Notes: generated by a model from the letters alone, not told the origin. A stretch of DNA of 64,000 bases from Achromobacter xylosoxidans (GCF_001457475.1 NZ_LN831029.1:1798001-1862000), one strand, 5' to 3'; counted from the stretch's first letter, positions 37,334-46,169 are shown. Numbers and translations are program-made.

Positions 37334-38797
37334 GCCGAGCTGCACCGGCACGAAGATCTTGTCTTCACCGCGCTGCACCAGAAGCGCGACCGTCTTGCCG
37401 GCCTTTGACAGCGCGTCCTTGACCTGGCTGATGTTGCGCACAGGCTGGCCGTTGAGCGACAACAATACGTCGCCCGGCTGGATGCCCGCCTTGGCGGCCG
37501 GGCCGGCCGATTGCTCGATCAACAGTCCCTGCGTGCCCGCCGCTTCCTGCTCCTGGGGCGACAGCGGCCGCAAGGCCAGGCCGAGCTGGCCCTTCTGCAC
37601 GTCGCGGCTGTCGCCGGCAGCCTGCGTCCGGTCCTTCGGCATGCCGCCGAGCGTGGCCACGACTTCCTTGGGAGCGCCGTTGCGCCACAGATCCAGCGTG
37701 ATCTTTTCGCCGGGCTTGGCCAGCGTGATCAGCGAGGCCAGGTCGCCCGACGACACGATCGTCTTGCCGTCGATCCTGCGCACCACGTCACCGGGCTGCA
37801 GGCCGGCCTTTTCGGCCGCGCTGCCTTTTTCGACGCTGGAAACCAAGGCGCCGGACGGCGTGTCCAGCCTGAACGAATTGGCCAGGTCCTGGTTGACCTC
37901 CTGCACCGTCACGCCCAGGCGTGCGTGCTGCACCTTGCCGTGCTCCAGGATCTGGTCCTTGATCTTGTACGCCACGTCGATCGGGATCGAGAACGACAGC
38001 CCCTGGAAGCCGCCGGTGCGGCTGTAGATCTGCGAATTGATACCGACGACTTCGCCGCGGTCATTGAACAGCGGTCCGCCCGAATTGCCGGGGTTGACCG
38101 CCACATCGGTCTGGATGAATGGCACCGAAGTGTCGTCCGGCAGCGAACGGCCCTTGGCACTGACGATGCCCGCCGTGGCGGTGTTTTCCAGGCCGTAGGG
38201 CGAGCCGATGGCCAGCACCCATTCGCCCACCTGCAGCTTGTTGACGTCGCCGATCTTGACCACCGGCAGGTTCCTGGCGTCGATCTTGATGACGGCCACG
38301 TCGGTCTGCGTGTCGGCGCCCAGCACCTTGGCGCGGAATTCGCGGCGGTCGGTCAGCTTGACGGTCACTTCCTTGGCGCCTTGCACCACGTGGGCGTTGG
38401 TGAGGATGATGCCGTCGTTGCTGACGATGAAGCCGGATCCTTCGCCGCGCACCGGCACTTCGCGCGAGGGCATGCCGCCGCGCGCGCCGGGAATCTGCCC
38501 GAAGAACTGGGCGAAGGGATCGTCGTCGTCGTCGGACACTTTGCGCGTGCCGCTGATGCTGATGTTGACCACGGCGGGGCCGTAGTCGCGCGTGATCTGG
38601 GCAAAGTTGGGGGCGACCATCATCGGGGCGCCCGGCGTGGCGGCGCTGGTGGCCGCGATCTCGGCGGCAGTGGCGGACGGCGCGCTGGCCGCCATCGAAA
38701 CGCCGCCGAACGTGGCGGCGGCGCCCGCGCCGCCAATCGCGCCGGCGGCCAGAAGCGCCAGCACCAGGCGCGAGGGTTTGATCTGCGAAGTCTTCAT
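37331..38797 (-). CDS. Do-family periplasmic serine endopeptidase (DegP/MucD-like)
   Basis: 488-residue HtrA protease and chaperone. A signal-anchor region (about residues 9-33) is followed by a trypsin-like domain with His in TNAHVVQGA, Asp in TDVAVIKIDA and Ser in NPGNSGGPLF, then two PDZ domains (about 275-370 and 400-485; GLQPGDVVRRIDGK and GIQPGDVLLSLNGQ). Start at 38797 follows GCAGGAGCC; two upstream ATGs lack this signal. It lies directly downstream of a two-component system, with a PmrA/QseB-like box in the gap. Confidence 0.93.
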   Translation of the reverse strand: MKTSQIKPSRLVLALLAAGAIGGAGAAATFGGVSMAASAPSATAAEIAATSAATPGAPMMVAPNFAQITRDYGPAVVNISISGTRKVSDDDDDPFAQFFGQIPGARGGMPSREVPVRGEGSGFIVSNDGIILTNAHVVQGAKEVTVKLTDRREFRAKVLGADTQTDVAVIKIDARNLPVVKIGDVNKLQVGEWVLAIGSPYGLENTATAGIVSAKGRSLPDDTSVPFIQTDVAVNPGNSGGPLFNDRGEVVGINSQIYSRTGGFQGLSFSIPIDVAYKIKDQILEHGKVQHARLGVTVQEVNQDLANSFRLDTPSGALVSSVEKGSAAEKAGLQPGDVVRRIDGKTIVSSGDLASLITLAKPGEKITLDLWRNGAPKEVVATLGGMPKDRTQAAGDSRDVQKGQLGLALRPLSPQEQEAAGTQGLLIEQSAGPAAKAGIQPGDVLLSLNGQPVRNISQVKDALSKAGKTVALLVQRGEDKIFVPVQLG

Positions 38798-38849
38798 GTC
38801 GGCTCCTGCGTTCATGTGTGGGGACATGGCGCTATCTTCGGGCCTGACA

Positions 38850-38866
38850 CTTAGGTGAATCTTAAG
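38850..38866 (-). promoter_or_regulatory. PmrA/QseB-like box upstream of the Do-type protease gene
   Basis: On the minus strand: CTTAAG-N5-CCTAAG, one mismatch from the YTTAAK-N5-YTTAAK direct repeat bound by PmrA-type regulators. It overlaps the kinase stop codon and lies about 55-70 bp before the protease ATG. The adjacent OmpR-family regulator is the natural candidate to bind it. Confidence 0.55.
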
Positions 38867-40205
38867 TCGGGGCGGGGCCGCGCGCAAAGGCGACCCTGGC
38901 CCGCAGGCCGCTGCCGCCGGGCGCATCTTCAAGGGTGATGGTCGCGCCGTGGCGTTCGGCGATGGCGCGCGCGATCGCCAGTCCCAGGCCGCTGCCGTGC
39001 TGGGTGTTGCCTTCGAGCCGGTAGAAGCGGTCGAACACGCGGGTGCGTTCCCCGGGCGGGATGCCCGGACCGTTGTCGTCGATCAGCAGCAGCGCCTGTC
39101 CGGCGGGCGCTTCGAGCCGGATGTCGACATGGCCGCCGGGCGGCGTGTATTTGATCGCATTGTCGAGCAGGTTGCGCGCCAGCAGCACCAGGTCGTCGCG
39201 CCGTCCGCGCACCCAGGCTTGCGGCTCGCCATGCATTTGCACATCGATGTCCCTGGCGTTGGCGTCGGCCAGGGTTTCGGACAGGGCCAGCCGCAGGACC
39301 TCGGCCAGGTCCACCGGTTCGGGCGCGGCGCGTTCGGCGGCGTTTTCGTGGCGCGCCATGGACAGCAACTGCTCCACCAGCCGCGTGGCGCGCTCGATGC
39401 CCGCCGCCAGGCGTTCCTCGGCGACGCGGCGGCTGGCGTCGTCGCCGGCGCGTCGCAGCGATTGCAGTTGCAGTTTCAGTGCCGCCAGCGGTGAGCGCAG
39501 TTCGTGCGCGGCATCGCCGACGAACTGCTTTTGCAGCGCGAATGCGCCTCGCATCCTCTCCAGCAGCAGGTTCAGTTCCTGCATCAGGGGCCGGATCTCG
39601 TCCGGCAGGTCGGGCACGTTGATGGGTGACAGGTCCTCGGGCTGGCGGTCCGCCACCTGGGCCCGCGCGCGCTTGACCGGCCGCAGCGACCAGCTCACCA
39701 CGCACCAGACGATCAGCATCAGCAGCGGCGCCGCCGCCGCGATCGGCGCCACCGTGCGCCAGGCCAGCGCGCCCGCCATGCGCTTGCGGACGTTCATGTC
39801 CTGCGCCACCTGGATCACCTGGAACGGCGTGGCCAGTGAATAGACGCGATAGGTGTTGCCTTCGACCTCGGTGTCGGCGAACCCCAGGACGATCTGGTCG
39901 GGCAGGGGGCGGCGCGAACGCGAATTGAACACGCGCACGCCATCCGGCGTCCAGATCTGGATGATCAGGTCGTCGGCCATGGGCGTGGCCGATCCCTGGG
40001 CGTGGGCGGGACCCATGCGCAACAGGCCGTCGCCCGTGCCCAGCGACAGCGCGGTGCGCTGCAGCAGCGAGTCAAAGATGTCGTCGGCCTGCTGCAAGGT
40101 GCTGCGGTAGCTGATGGCGCCTTGCACCAGCGCGCCGACCGCGATCGCCGCGAGCAGGAAGAACAGCAATCGGGCCCGCAGCGAATAGCTAAGCGGAATG
40201 CTCAT
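38862..40205 (-). CDS. Sensor histidine kinase (QseC/TctE type)
   Basis: Inner-membrane kinase of 447 residues. TM1 (about 10-30), a periplasmic region of the 2CSK-N type, TM2 (about 150-172), then the H-box AAHELRSPLAALKLQ (His near residue 240), N-box LLDNAIKYTPPGG, and DNGPGIPPGERTRVFDRFYR (G1/F). The start overlaps the regulator's stop (ATGA). Stimulus unknown; relatives sense cations or metabolites. Confidence 0.94.
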   Translation of the reverse strand: MSIPLSYSLRARLLFFLLAAIAVGALVQGAISYRSTLQQADDIFDSLLQRTALSLGTGDGLLRMGPAHAQGSATPMADDLIIQIWTPDGVRVFNSRSRRPLPDQIVLGFADTEVEGNTYRVYSLATPFQVIQVAQDMNVRKRMAGALAWRTVAPIAAAAPLLMLIVWCVVSWSLRPVKRARAQVADRQPEDLSPINVPDLPDEIRPLMQELNLLLERMRGAFALQKQFVGDAAHELRSPLAALKLQLQSLRRAGDDASRRVAEERLAAGIERATRLVEQLLSMARHENAAERAAPEPVDLAEVLRLALSETLADANARDIDVQMHGEPQAWVRGRRDDLVLLARNLLDNAIKYTPPGGHVDIRLEAPAGQALLLIDDNGPGIPPGERTRVFDRFYRLEGNTQHGSGLGLAIARAIAERHGATITLEDAPGGSGLRARVAFARGPAPT

Positions 40206-40861
40206 GTTTTGGGAATGACATAGCCGACGCCTCTGACGTTCTGGATCAGGTTCTGCCCCAGTTTCTTGCGCAGGCCATGAATATAAACCTCAACCGCATT
40301 GCTGCTGACGCTGTCCTTCCAGCTGTACAGCTTCTCCTCGAGCTGGGCGCGCGAGAAGATCATGCCGGGCCGCGCGATGAGCGGTTCCAGCACCGCCCAT
40401 TCGCGCGCGGTCAGCGGCACCGGCGTGCCGTCGACCGTGGCGGCGTGGGATTGCGGATCGATGGTGATGCCGTCGTGTTCGAACACCGGCTCGGCGCGGC
40501 CCGCGCTGCGGCGGATCAGCGCGCGCATGCGGGCCAGCAGTTCGTCGACGTCATAGGGCTTGACGATGTAGTCGTCGGCGCCGGCATCCAGTCCGGCGAT
40601 GCGGTCGCTGACGGCGTCGCGCGCCGTGGCGATCAGCACCGGGGTGCGGTCCTTGCGCGCGCGCAGTTCGCGCAACAGCGTCAGTCCATCGCGGCGAGGC
40701 AGCCCGAGGTCGAGCAATACGAGGTCGTAGGGATCGGTGCGCAGGGCCAGTTCGGCCGCGTGGCCGTCCTTGACCCAATCGACGGCGTAGTGCTCGGCGC
40801 GCAGGCAGTCCAGCACGCTTTCCCCGATCATGGTGTCGTCTTCTACGAGAAGGATGCGCAT
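40202..40861 (-). CDS. OmpR-family response regulator
   Basis: 219 residues. The receiver has acidic EDD near the N-terminus, the phosphoacceptor Asp51 in LVLLDLGLPRRDG and KPYDVDEL; the C-terminal winged helix has LTAREWAVLEPLI and NAVEVYIHGLRKKLG, typical of the QseB/PmrA/TctD group. The frame is open farther upstream across the tRNA-Thr, but ATG 40861 (MRILLVEDD) is the family start. First gene of a regulator-kinase-protease array. Confidence 0.95.
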   Translation of the reverse strand: MRILLVEDDTMIGESVLDCLRAEHYAVDWVKDGHAAELALRTDPYDLVLLDLGLPRRDGLTLLRELRARKDRTPVLIATARDAVSDRIAGLDAGADDYIVKPYDVDELLARMRALIRRSAGRAEPVFEHDGITIDPQSHAATVDGTPVPLTAREWAVLEPLIARPGMIFSRAQLEEKLYSWKDSVSSNAVEVYIHGLRKKLGQNLIQNVRGVGYVIPKT

Positions 40862-40969
40862 GATAGTCGTTGCCGTGATGTGTCCAGCGGGTTGGACGCG
40901 CGCGGCAAGGCGGGAGTTCCCGCAAGGGAAGTGGCGGGGGACACCGGGCGGTGGATGCGGCCGGAAATG

Positions 40970-40998
40970 AAAAAAGCAGCCCGGTCGGGCTGCTTTTT
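40970..40998 (-). terminator. Terminator after tRNA-Thr
   Basis: AGCAGCCCG / CGGGCTGCT stem with flanking A6 and T5. On the minus strand it lies just past the tRNA-Thr 3' end. Confidence 0.85.
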
Positions 40999-41004
40999 GA
41001 ATTC

Positions 41005-41080
41005 TGGTGCCGGCAATAGGAGTCGAACCTACGACCTTCGCATTACGAATGCGCTGCTCTACCAACTGAGCTATGCCGGC
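41005..41080 (-). tRNA. tRNA-Thr (anticodon CGT)
   Basis: 76 nt including encoded CCA. Acceptor arms GCCGGCA/TGCCGGC pair fully, the D-arm GCTC/GAGC and the T-arm with GGTTCGACTCC are normal, and the anticodon loop is TTCGTAA. Followed by a terminator. Confidence 0.96.
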
Positions 41081-41246
41081 AAGACCATTTGCTTCGTTTC
41101 CGGCAAGCCAGAACTTCAAGCAAAACATCTTTTTCTTCGCAGTTCATGCCCTGTTTATGGGGCCCGATCTGGAAAGACCGAAATCATATCAGAGTTTTTC
41201 TGCGATGGGAAACATGCGGCGCCCCTCGCGTGAAAAAACATCGGAT

Positions 41247-41275
41247 TTGCACACTTCGAATTTTTCCTTCATAAT
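41247..41275 (+). promoter_or_regulatory. tRNA-Asn promoter
   Basis: TTGCAC, 17-nt spacer, CATAAT. The predicted start is about 10 nt upstream of the mature tRNA-Asn. Confidence 0.75.
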
Positions 41276-41291
41276 CTCGTTTCTTAGCAGT

Positions 41292-41367
41292 TCCCCGATA
41301 GCTCAGTCGGTAGAGCGACGGACTGTTAATCCGCAGGTCGCTGGTTCGAGCCCAGCTCGGGGAGCCA
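41292..41367 (+). tRNA. tRNA-Asn (anticodon GTT)
   Basis: 76 nt with encoded CCA. Acceptor TCCCCGA/TCGGGGA pairs fully; anticodon loop CTGTTAA; T-arm GGTTCGAGCC. It has its own promoter upstream and a strong terminator 9 nt downstream. Confidence 0.96.
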
Positions 41368-41375
41368 AAGAATTC

Positions 41376-41412
41376 AGGGCCACTCACGCAAGTGAGTGGC
41401 CCTTTTGGTTTT
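41376..41412 (+). terminator. Terminator after tRNA-Asn
   Basis: Perfect 12-bp stem AGGGCCACTCAC / GTGAGTGGCCCT with loop GCAA, followed by TTTGGTTTT. Confidence 0.92.
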
Positions 41413-41516
41413 CCGTGTCGCTACGTGGCGATACGTGTGCGTGACCTTTCCAGCGGCGGTTCATGCCGTGCTGCTCCATTTCGTGTTGCTCCAGTTGCCT
41501 CGCTGCGCGTAATATT

Positions 41517-41531
41517 TGTTATGTAATAACA
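41517..41531 (+). promoter_or_regulatory. Zur-like operator upstream of the COG0523 pair
   Basis: TGTTAT-GTA-ATAACA: perfect 6-bp arms with 3-nt centre, the core of the proteobacterial Zur box. The flanks (AATATT left, TTTC right) also lean to the consensus. It ends 21 bp before ATG 41553. Zinc-dependent repression is inference from the site and the gene family. Confidence 0.75.
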
Positions 41532-41552
41532 TTTCCTTTTTTGGGTGGCGTC

Positions 41553-42866
41553 ATGCGGATGAAAGATGAGAAGGCAGGTGGCGGGTCGGAAGCGGGGCCG
41601 GCGGCCGGGACGGGCGAGGCGTCGGTCGAGAAGCTGACTCGCGGTCCGGACGGCGGCGGTCGCCGGCGCGATGCGCGTCTGCCCGTGACGGTGTTGTCGG
41701 GCTTCCTGGGCGCGGGCAAGACCAGCCTGCTCAATCATGTGCTCAATAACCGCGAGGGGCGGCGGGTGGCGGTCATCGTCAACGACATGTCCGAGGTCAA
41801 TATCGACGCCAGGCTGGTGCGCGAGGGCGGGGCGGCGCTGTCGCGGGCGGACGAGAAGCTGGTGGAAATGAGCAACGGCTGTATCTGCTGTACGTTGCGC
41901 GAAGACTTGTTGATCGAGATCCGCCGGCTGGCCGCCGAGGGGCGCTTCGATTATCTCTTGATCGAGTCGACCGGCATCTCGGAGCCGCTGCCGGTCGCCG
42001 AAACGTTCACGTTCCGCGACGAGGATGGCGCCAGCCTGTCCGACCTGGCGCGCCTGGACACCATGGTGACGGTCGTGGACGCATTCAATTTCCTGCGCGA
42101 CTATGCCAGCCATGACAGCCTGGCCGCGCGCGGCGAGACGCTGGGCGACGAGGACGGGCGCACCGTGGTGGATCTGCTGATCGAGCAGGTGGAATTCTGC
42201 GACGTGATGGTGCTGAACAAGACCGATCTGGTCGCGGCGGACGAATTGGCGCGGCTCGAGGCCATATTGCGCAAACTCAATCCGCGGGCCGATATCGTGC
42301 GGGGCGAATTCGGCCGGGTGCCCCTGGCGCGCGTGCTGGACACCGGGCGCTTCGATTTCGAGGAAGCGGCGCGGGCGCCCGGCTGGCTGAAGGAATTGCG
42401 CGGCGAGCATACGCCCGAGACCCAGGAGTATGGCATCGGCAGCTTCGTGTTCCGTGCCCGGCGTCCGTTCCATCCGCAGCGCCTGTGGGATTGGATGCAG
42501 CAAGAATGGCCCGGGGTGGTGCGCTCGAAAGGGTATTTCTGGTTGGTGACGCGTCCCGCCTTCGCGGCTTCGTGGTCGCAGGCCGGGCCGGTCACGCGCC
42601 ATGGCGCGGCAGGATACTGGTGGGCGGCGTTGCCGCGCGAGCGTTGGCCCGATGATGCGGATTCCCGTGCCCGGATCATTGCCGACTGGGATCCTGTCTA
42701 TGGAGACCGCTGCCAGGAACTGGTGCTGATCGGCATCGGCATGGACCAGGCGGCGCTGGACGCGCGCTTGCGCGCCTGCCTGATGACGCAGGAAGAAATG
42801 GCCCGGCCCGCGGCCGAATTGGCTACGATTCGGGATCCATTCCCCATTTGGGGCGCGGCGCAATAG
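41553..42866 (+). CDS. COG0523 GTPase, probable zinc metallochaperone (first copy)
   Basis: CobW/ZigA-family GTPase of 437 residues. After a 40-residue glycine/arginine-rich lead come G1 [14 protein letters not shown], the CxCC metal motif [13 protein letters not shown], Walker-B-like [11 protein letters not shown] and G4 NKTD, then a CobW C-terminal domain. It probably delivers zinc to client proteins under limitation, given the Zur-like box just upstream. The frame is open 30 codons farther up, but that part would overlap the operator. Followed at 19 bp by a second family member. Confidence 0.9.
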   Translation: MRMKDEKAGGGSEAGPAAGTGEASVEKLTRGPDGGGRRRDARLPVTVLSGFLGAGKTSLLNHVLNNREGRRVAVIVNDMSEVNIDARLVREGGAALSRADEKLVEMSNGCICCTLREDLLIEIRRLAAEGRFDYLLIESTGISEPLPVAETFTFRDEDGASLSDLARLDTMVTVVDAFNFLRDYASHDSLAARGETLGDEDGRTVVDLLIEQVEFCDVMVLNKTDLVAADELARLEAILRKLNPRADIVRGEFGRVPLARVLDTGRFDFEEAARAPGWLKELRGEHTPETQEYGIGSFVFRARRPFHPQRLWDWMQQEWPGVVRSKGYFWLVTRPAFAASWSQAGPVTRHGAAGYWWAALPRERWPDDADSRARIIADWDPVYGDRCQELVLIGIGMDQAALDARLRACLMTQEEMARPAAELATIRDPFPIWGAAQ

Positions 42867-42885
42867 AGAGGGCGGGCGGGAGTCC

Positions 42886-43902
42886 GTGGCATGGATGGCG
42901 GCGGAAGGCGACAAACGCATCGGCGTGACGGTGATTTCGGGATTTCTGGGCAGTGGCAAGACGACGCTGTTGAACCGGCTGTTGCGCGAACCCGCTTATG
43001 CCGACGCGGTAGTGATCGTCAATGAGTACGGCGATATCGGCGTCGATCATCACCTGGTCCGCATGGCGCAGGACAATATCGTCTTGATAGAAGGCGGATG
43101 CCTTTGCTGCGTCGTCAGCGGCGCAGTGGCCGATACCTTGCGCGAACTGTTCATGCTGGCGCTGAGCCGCCGCATCAAGCCCTTCCGGCGCGTGCTGATC
43201 GAAACCAGCGGCCTGGCGGATCCCGCACCGATCCTGTTCACGCTCAAGCACGATCGTTTCCTGGCCGAGCGCTATGCCTACCAAGGCGCCATCGTGGTGG
43301 TGGACGTGCCGCATGGCGCGGCGCACATGGCCGATCAACCCGAGGCGCTGCGGCAATTGGCGTTGGCCGACACGGTCGTGCTGAGTAAATCCGATCTTGC
43401 GGATGCGGCGCAGTTGCGTCGCGTCGAGCAGGCCGTCGCGACGATCAATCCGGGGGCGCGTCGTTGCGTGCAGCGCAGCGATGCGCCCCTGGCGAGCGCG
43501 CTGCTGGAGGGGCCGGATACGCAGGCGCGTCGTGATGGCGCCGATCTGGCCGGATGGCTGCAGGCGTTCGCCAAGCCGATGGCCGGCCGCCATGCGCAGG
43601 TCGCGAGCTTCTCGTTGCCGTTGGTCGCGCCGATAGGGCGGGCGGCTTTCCTGGCGGGCGTATCGCGGGTGCAGGAACGGTTCGGGACGGCCTTGCTGCG
43701 GATGAAGGGATTGGTGTGCTTCGACGGTGAAATCCTGCCGTGCGAGGTCCATGGCGTACACGGCGAGCTTTATCCGATCCGGCCGTTGCCGCAATGGCCG
43801 GATGACGAGCGGCTGTCACGGCTGGTCTATATCGTCCGCGGCGTCGACGTGGCGCAAGTGCGTGCCGAAGTCTGCGCCGCGCTGGGGCAGTTTCCCCTCT
43901 GA
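42886..43902 (+). CDS. COG0523 GTPase, probable metallochaperone (second copy)
   Basis: 338 residues, a different subgroup from its neighbour. G1 is SGFLGSGKTTLLNRLL, the CxCC motif is EGGCLCCVVSGAV, the switch region LIETSGLADP, and G4 is degenerate SKSD; the C-terminal CobW domain ends the protein. Start GTG 42886 or ATG 42895 (three codons later). It probably shares the Zur-controlled transcript. Metal and client are unknown. Confidence 0.9.
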   Translation: MAWMAAEGDKRIGVTVISGFLGSGKTTLLNRLLREPAYADAVVIVNEYGDIGVDHHLVRMAQDNIVLIEGGCLCCVVSGAVADTLRELFMLALSRRIKPFRRVLIETSGLADPAPILFTLKHDRFLAERYAYQGAIVVVDVPHGAAHMADQPEALRQLALADTVVLSKSDLADAAQLRRVEQAVATINPGARRCVQRSDAPLASALLEGPDTQARRDGADLAGWLQAFAKPMAGRHAQVASFSLPLVAPIGRAAFLAGVSRVQERFGTALLRMKGLVCFDGEILPCEVHGVHGELYPIRPLPQWPDDERLSRLVYIVRGVDVAQVRAEVCAALGQFPL

Positions 43903-44105
43903 TCCCGCGGCTGGATGGGGCGATCGCTGGCGGCGTGGCCGCCGGCCGGGCTTCGCGCCGGAACGGGGATTCTTGCGGTGTGCCGCTACGGCAAGCCGAG
44001 GCTTGCGCCAAGGGGCGGATGGCCGGGAAGATCGACGCTTCAGGTTCCGTGCCGGCAGGTCATGGGTCGTGGCGGGCGCAAGCGCGGCGGCGATTGCCAG
44101 GGGGG

Positions 44106-44136
44106 CTTGAAATGGTCTGGTGGTTGCCATTTCAAG
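44106..44136. repeat. Inverted repeat upstream of the orphan LysR gene
   Basis: CTTGAAATGG and CCATTTCAAG, perfect 10-bp arms with an 11-nt centre, about 60 bp before the LysR start in a 295-bp gap otherwise without a gene (43903-44197). It could be an operator or the end of the COG0523 transcript; there is no T-run. Confidence 0.5.
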
Positions 44137-44197
44137 TGCTGAAAATGCACGGAAGTACGGTATAACCGCAAAGTCTGGTGCAAGAATCGAGACAATC

Positions 44198-45097
44198 ATG
44201 GACCGATTGAAAGCGATGCAGGTATTCGTGGAGGTCGCCGACCGGGGAAGCCTGTCGGCGGCGGCGGTCCATCTGGATATGTCGCGCGCCATGGTGTCGC
44301 GCTACCTGGCCGAAATGGAGCAATGGGTGGGCGTGCGCCTGCTGCATCGCACCACCCGGCGCCTGAGCCTGACGCCGGCCGGCGCCGAAACCTTGCCGCG
44401 GTGCCGGCAGATGCTTGACATGGTGGGCGACCTGCGCAGTGCGGTGTCCACTCCCGAGGACACGCCGCGGGGGCTGCTGCGCATGACCACCAGCATGTCG
44501 TTCGGCTCGCGGCATCTGGCGCGGGTGGTCACCGATTACGTCAAGCTGCATCCGGGTACGTCGGTCGACCTGATGCTGGTCGAGCGGGCGGTCAACCTCG
44601 TCGAAGAGCGGGTGGATCTGGCCGTGCGCATCACCAACGACCTGGATCCCAACCTGATTGCCCGCAAGCTGGCCGTGTGCCGTTCGGTCGTCTGCGCGTC
44701 GCCCGAATATCTGCAGCGTGAAGGCGAGCCAGCGCGGGTCGAGGACCTGTCCTTGCGCAATTGCCTGACCCACTCCTATTTCGGCAAGAGCCTGTGGCGT
44801 TTCGAGCGTGACGGGGTGCCCGTGGACGTGCCTGTCAGCGGCAACATCAGTGCCAATGAGGTGTCGGTGTTGCTGCAGGCGGCCCTGGAGGGCGCGGGCA
44901 TCGCGATGCTGCCCACTTATTACGCCGCCGAATATGTTGCGCAGGGGCGGCTCAAGGCCATCCTGCCGCAGGCCAGGCCGCAGGAGCTCGGGATTTACGG
45001 CGTCTATGCGTCGCGCCGCCAGATGCCCCTGATCCTGCGTTCCATGCTGGACTTCCTGGTCGAAAGGCTGGGGCCGGCGCCATGGGATCAGTCCTAG
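44198..45097 (+). CDS. LysR-family transcriptional regulator
   Basis: 299 residues. An N-terminal winged helix-turn-helix (residues 1-60; RLLHRTTRRLSLTPAG follows the recognition helix) and a LysR substrate domain with LRMTTSMSFG and the C-terminal PQARPQELGIYGVYASRR, the DhcR/CrgA-like subgroup. ATG 44198 gives the usual start; the open frame upstream has no family match. No divergent partner is present, so its target is unknown. Confidence 0.9.
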   Translation: MDRLKAMQVFVEVADRGSLSAAAVHLDMSRAMVSRYLAEMEQWVGVRLLHRTTRRLSLTPAGAETLPRCRQMLDMVGDLRSAVSTPEDTPRGLLRMTTSMSFGSRHLARVVTDYVKLHPGTSVDLMLVERAVNLVEERVDLAVRITNDLDPNLIARKLAVCRSVVCASPEYLQREGEPARVEDLSLRNCLTHSYFGKSLWRFERDGVPVDVPVSGNISANEVSVLLQAALEGAGIAMLPTYYAAEYVAQGRLKAILPQARPQELGIYGVYASRRQMPLILRSMLDFLVERLGPAPWDQS

Positions 45098-45134
45098 GAA
45101 TTACTGCCGTGGGGGGATTGCCGGGCCGCCTGGG

Positions 45135-45162
45135 TTGAGGGCAGGGTATATAACGGTATAAT
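45135..45162 (+). promoter_or_regulatory. Sigma-70-like promoter facing the gene-poor stretch
   Basis: TTGAGG, 16-nt spacer, TATAAT. No start codon with a family match lies downstream, so what it transcribes is unknown. Confidence 0.45.
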
Positions 45163-45677
45163 TTGATTGCTGCCTCGACAGGCTGAGCGCTGCGCATCAG
45201 GGCTTTTGCCAATGTCCGCTAGCATGTAGTCTTAGAAAACATCTAAGAATCGTGGTTCCGATGTGTCGTGGTTCCGGCCGCACGGCTGGACATTGCGGGG
45301 TCGGATGCCAGGAGCACCAGGGGAGGCTCGCCGGATTTTCCGGATGACGGTGGCAGGCGCGTGGCGCCAGCGACCGATGCCTGACGATTCAGGTTCTTGA
45401 TATCGATTGCCGCAATATCGATCGCCGCGAGAAGGCTGCCAGGCGGTGGCGCATCCCGCAGGCTTGTTGGCTCGTTGGCCAGCTTTTTCCAGATTTTGCT
45501 TATACGGTTCTTCGTTGACGGATTTACCGCTGACGAATTTGTCCCCGCCCTCGTCGGGGCGTATGCGCAGCCCATCCGGCGCGGACCCGCCCGCGAAACC
45601 GCGTAGCGATGGGTACGCGGCTCATGGGGTTGTTATTCGTGGGGCGTCCCGCGATGTGTGGCCGATGATGCGTGGCC

Positions 45678-45737
45678 GTTGATGTGGCTGTTGATGTGGC
45701 CCGTGATGTGGCCCGTGATGTGGCCCTTGATGCGGTG
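45678..45737. repeat. 12-bp tandem repeat, four units plus one degenerate
   Basis: Units GTTGATGTGGCT, GTTGATGTGGCC and CGTGATGTGGCC (twice), then CTTGATGCGGTG. The period of 12 gives four-residue repeats in any frame, including a His-rich one on the minus strand. Confidence 0.8.
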
Positions 45738-46014
45738 CTTGGCAGTAACTACAGGATTCTCGTGAGAAATACGCAAACCAGCGCTGTCTGTGGCGGTCCG
45801 GCCGATGTGGCGGTCCGGGTGGCTGCGCGGGTCGGTGGCTGTGAGGGTGGTTCGCCGGTTCGCCAGGCCCCGGCCCAGGTGGTTCTGGCCGAAGGCGCGC
45901 TTGCTCAAGGCGTTTTCACCCGAGCTGTCTTTACCCGGGGCGCCTTCACTCAACAACGCATTTTTCCTGACGCGTTTGCCTGGAATATCTTTAACGATTC
46001 TTCGGCCGCAAATG

Positions 46015-46043
46015 AAAAAGGCCCGGCGCATTCGCCAGGCCTT
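46015..46043 (-). terminator. Terminator after tRNA-fMet
   Basis: On the minus strand AAGGCCTGGCG, loop AATG, CGCCGGGCCTT (one G.U pair) followed by T-rich sequence, 9 nt past the tRNA end. Confidence 0.85.
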
Positions 46044-46051
46044 GATCAATT

Positions 46052-46128
<77 letters not shown>

Positions 46129-46140
46129 TCTGAGAAAAGA

Positions 46141-46169
46141 ATAATAGCCTTATTTTCAACCTAACGCAA
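46141..46169 (-). promoter_or_regulatory. tRNA-fMet promoter
   Basis: On the minus strand TTGCGT, 17-nt spacer, TATTAT, with predicted start a few nt before the tRNA. It lies in the 63-bp gap divergent from scpB. Confidence 0.75.

Larger units (their letters stand above)
45098..46013. other. Gene-poor stretch with promoter-like site and short tandem repeats
   Basis: About 0.9 kb without a recognisable gene. Parts are clearly lower in GC than the surroundings (for example 45480-45540). It contains a sigma-70-like promoter (45135-45162), a 10-bp direct repeat CGTGGTTCCG (45251, 45267), a 15-bp tandem pair (45400-45429) and a 12-bp tandem array (45678-45737). ORFs of up to about 135 codons exist on both strands, but they overlap the tRNA-fMet or its terminator or match nothing. 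Probably a decayed locus; a small RNA is possible. Confidence 0.5.

Noticed and set aside
41081..41200. Promoter of tRNA-Thr on the minus strand
   Set aside because: A TATGAT is present about 110 bp upstream, but no -35 at proper spacing and the distance is long; not reported.
41005..41367. tRNA-Thr/tRNA-Asn pair as an integration site of a genomic island
   Set aside because: No integrase and no duplicated tRNA 3' end are visible nearby; flanking genes look resident.
45678..45737. Possible CRISPR array
   Set aside because: The units are 12 bp and directly adjacent with no spacers; no cas genes.
45633..46049. His-rich 138-codon ORF on the minus strand (GHITGHIT repeats), considered as a zinc-binding protein
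   Set aside because: Its start lies within the tRNA-fMet terminator, it has no ribosome-binding site, and the His run comes only from the 12-bp DNA repeat.
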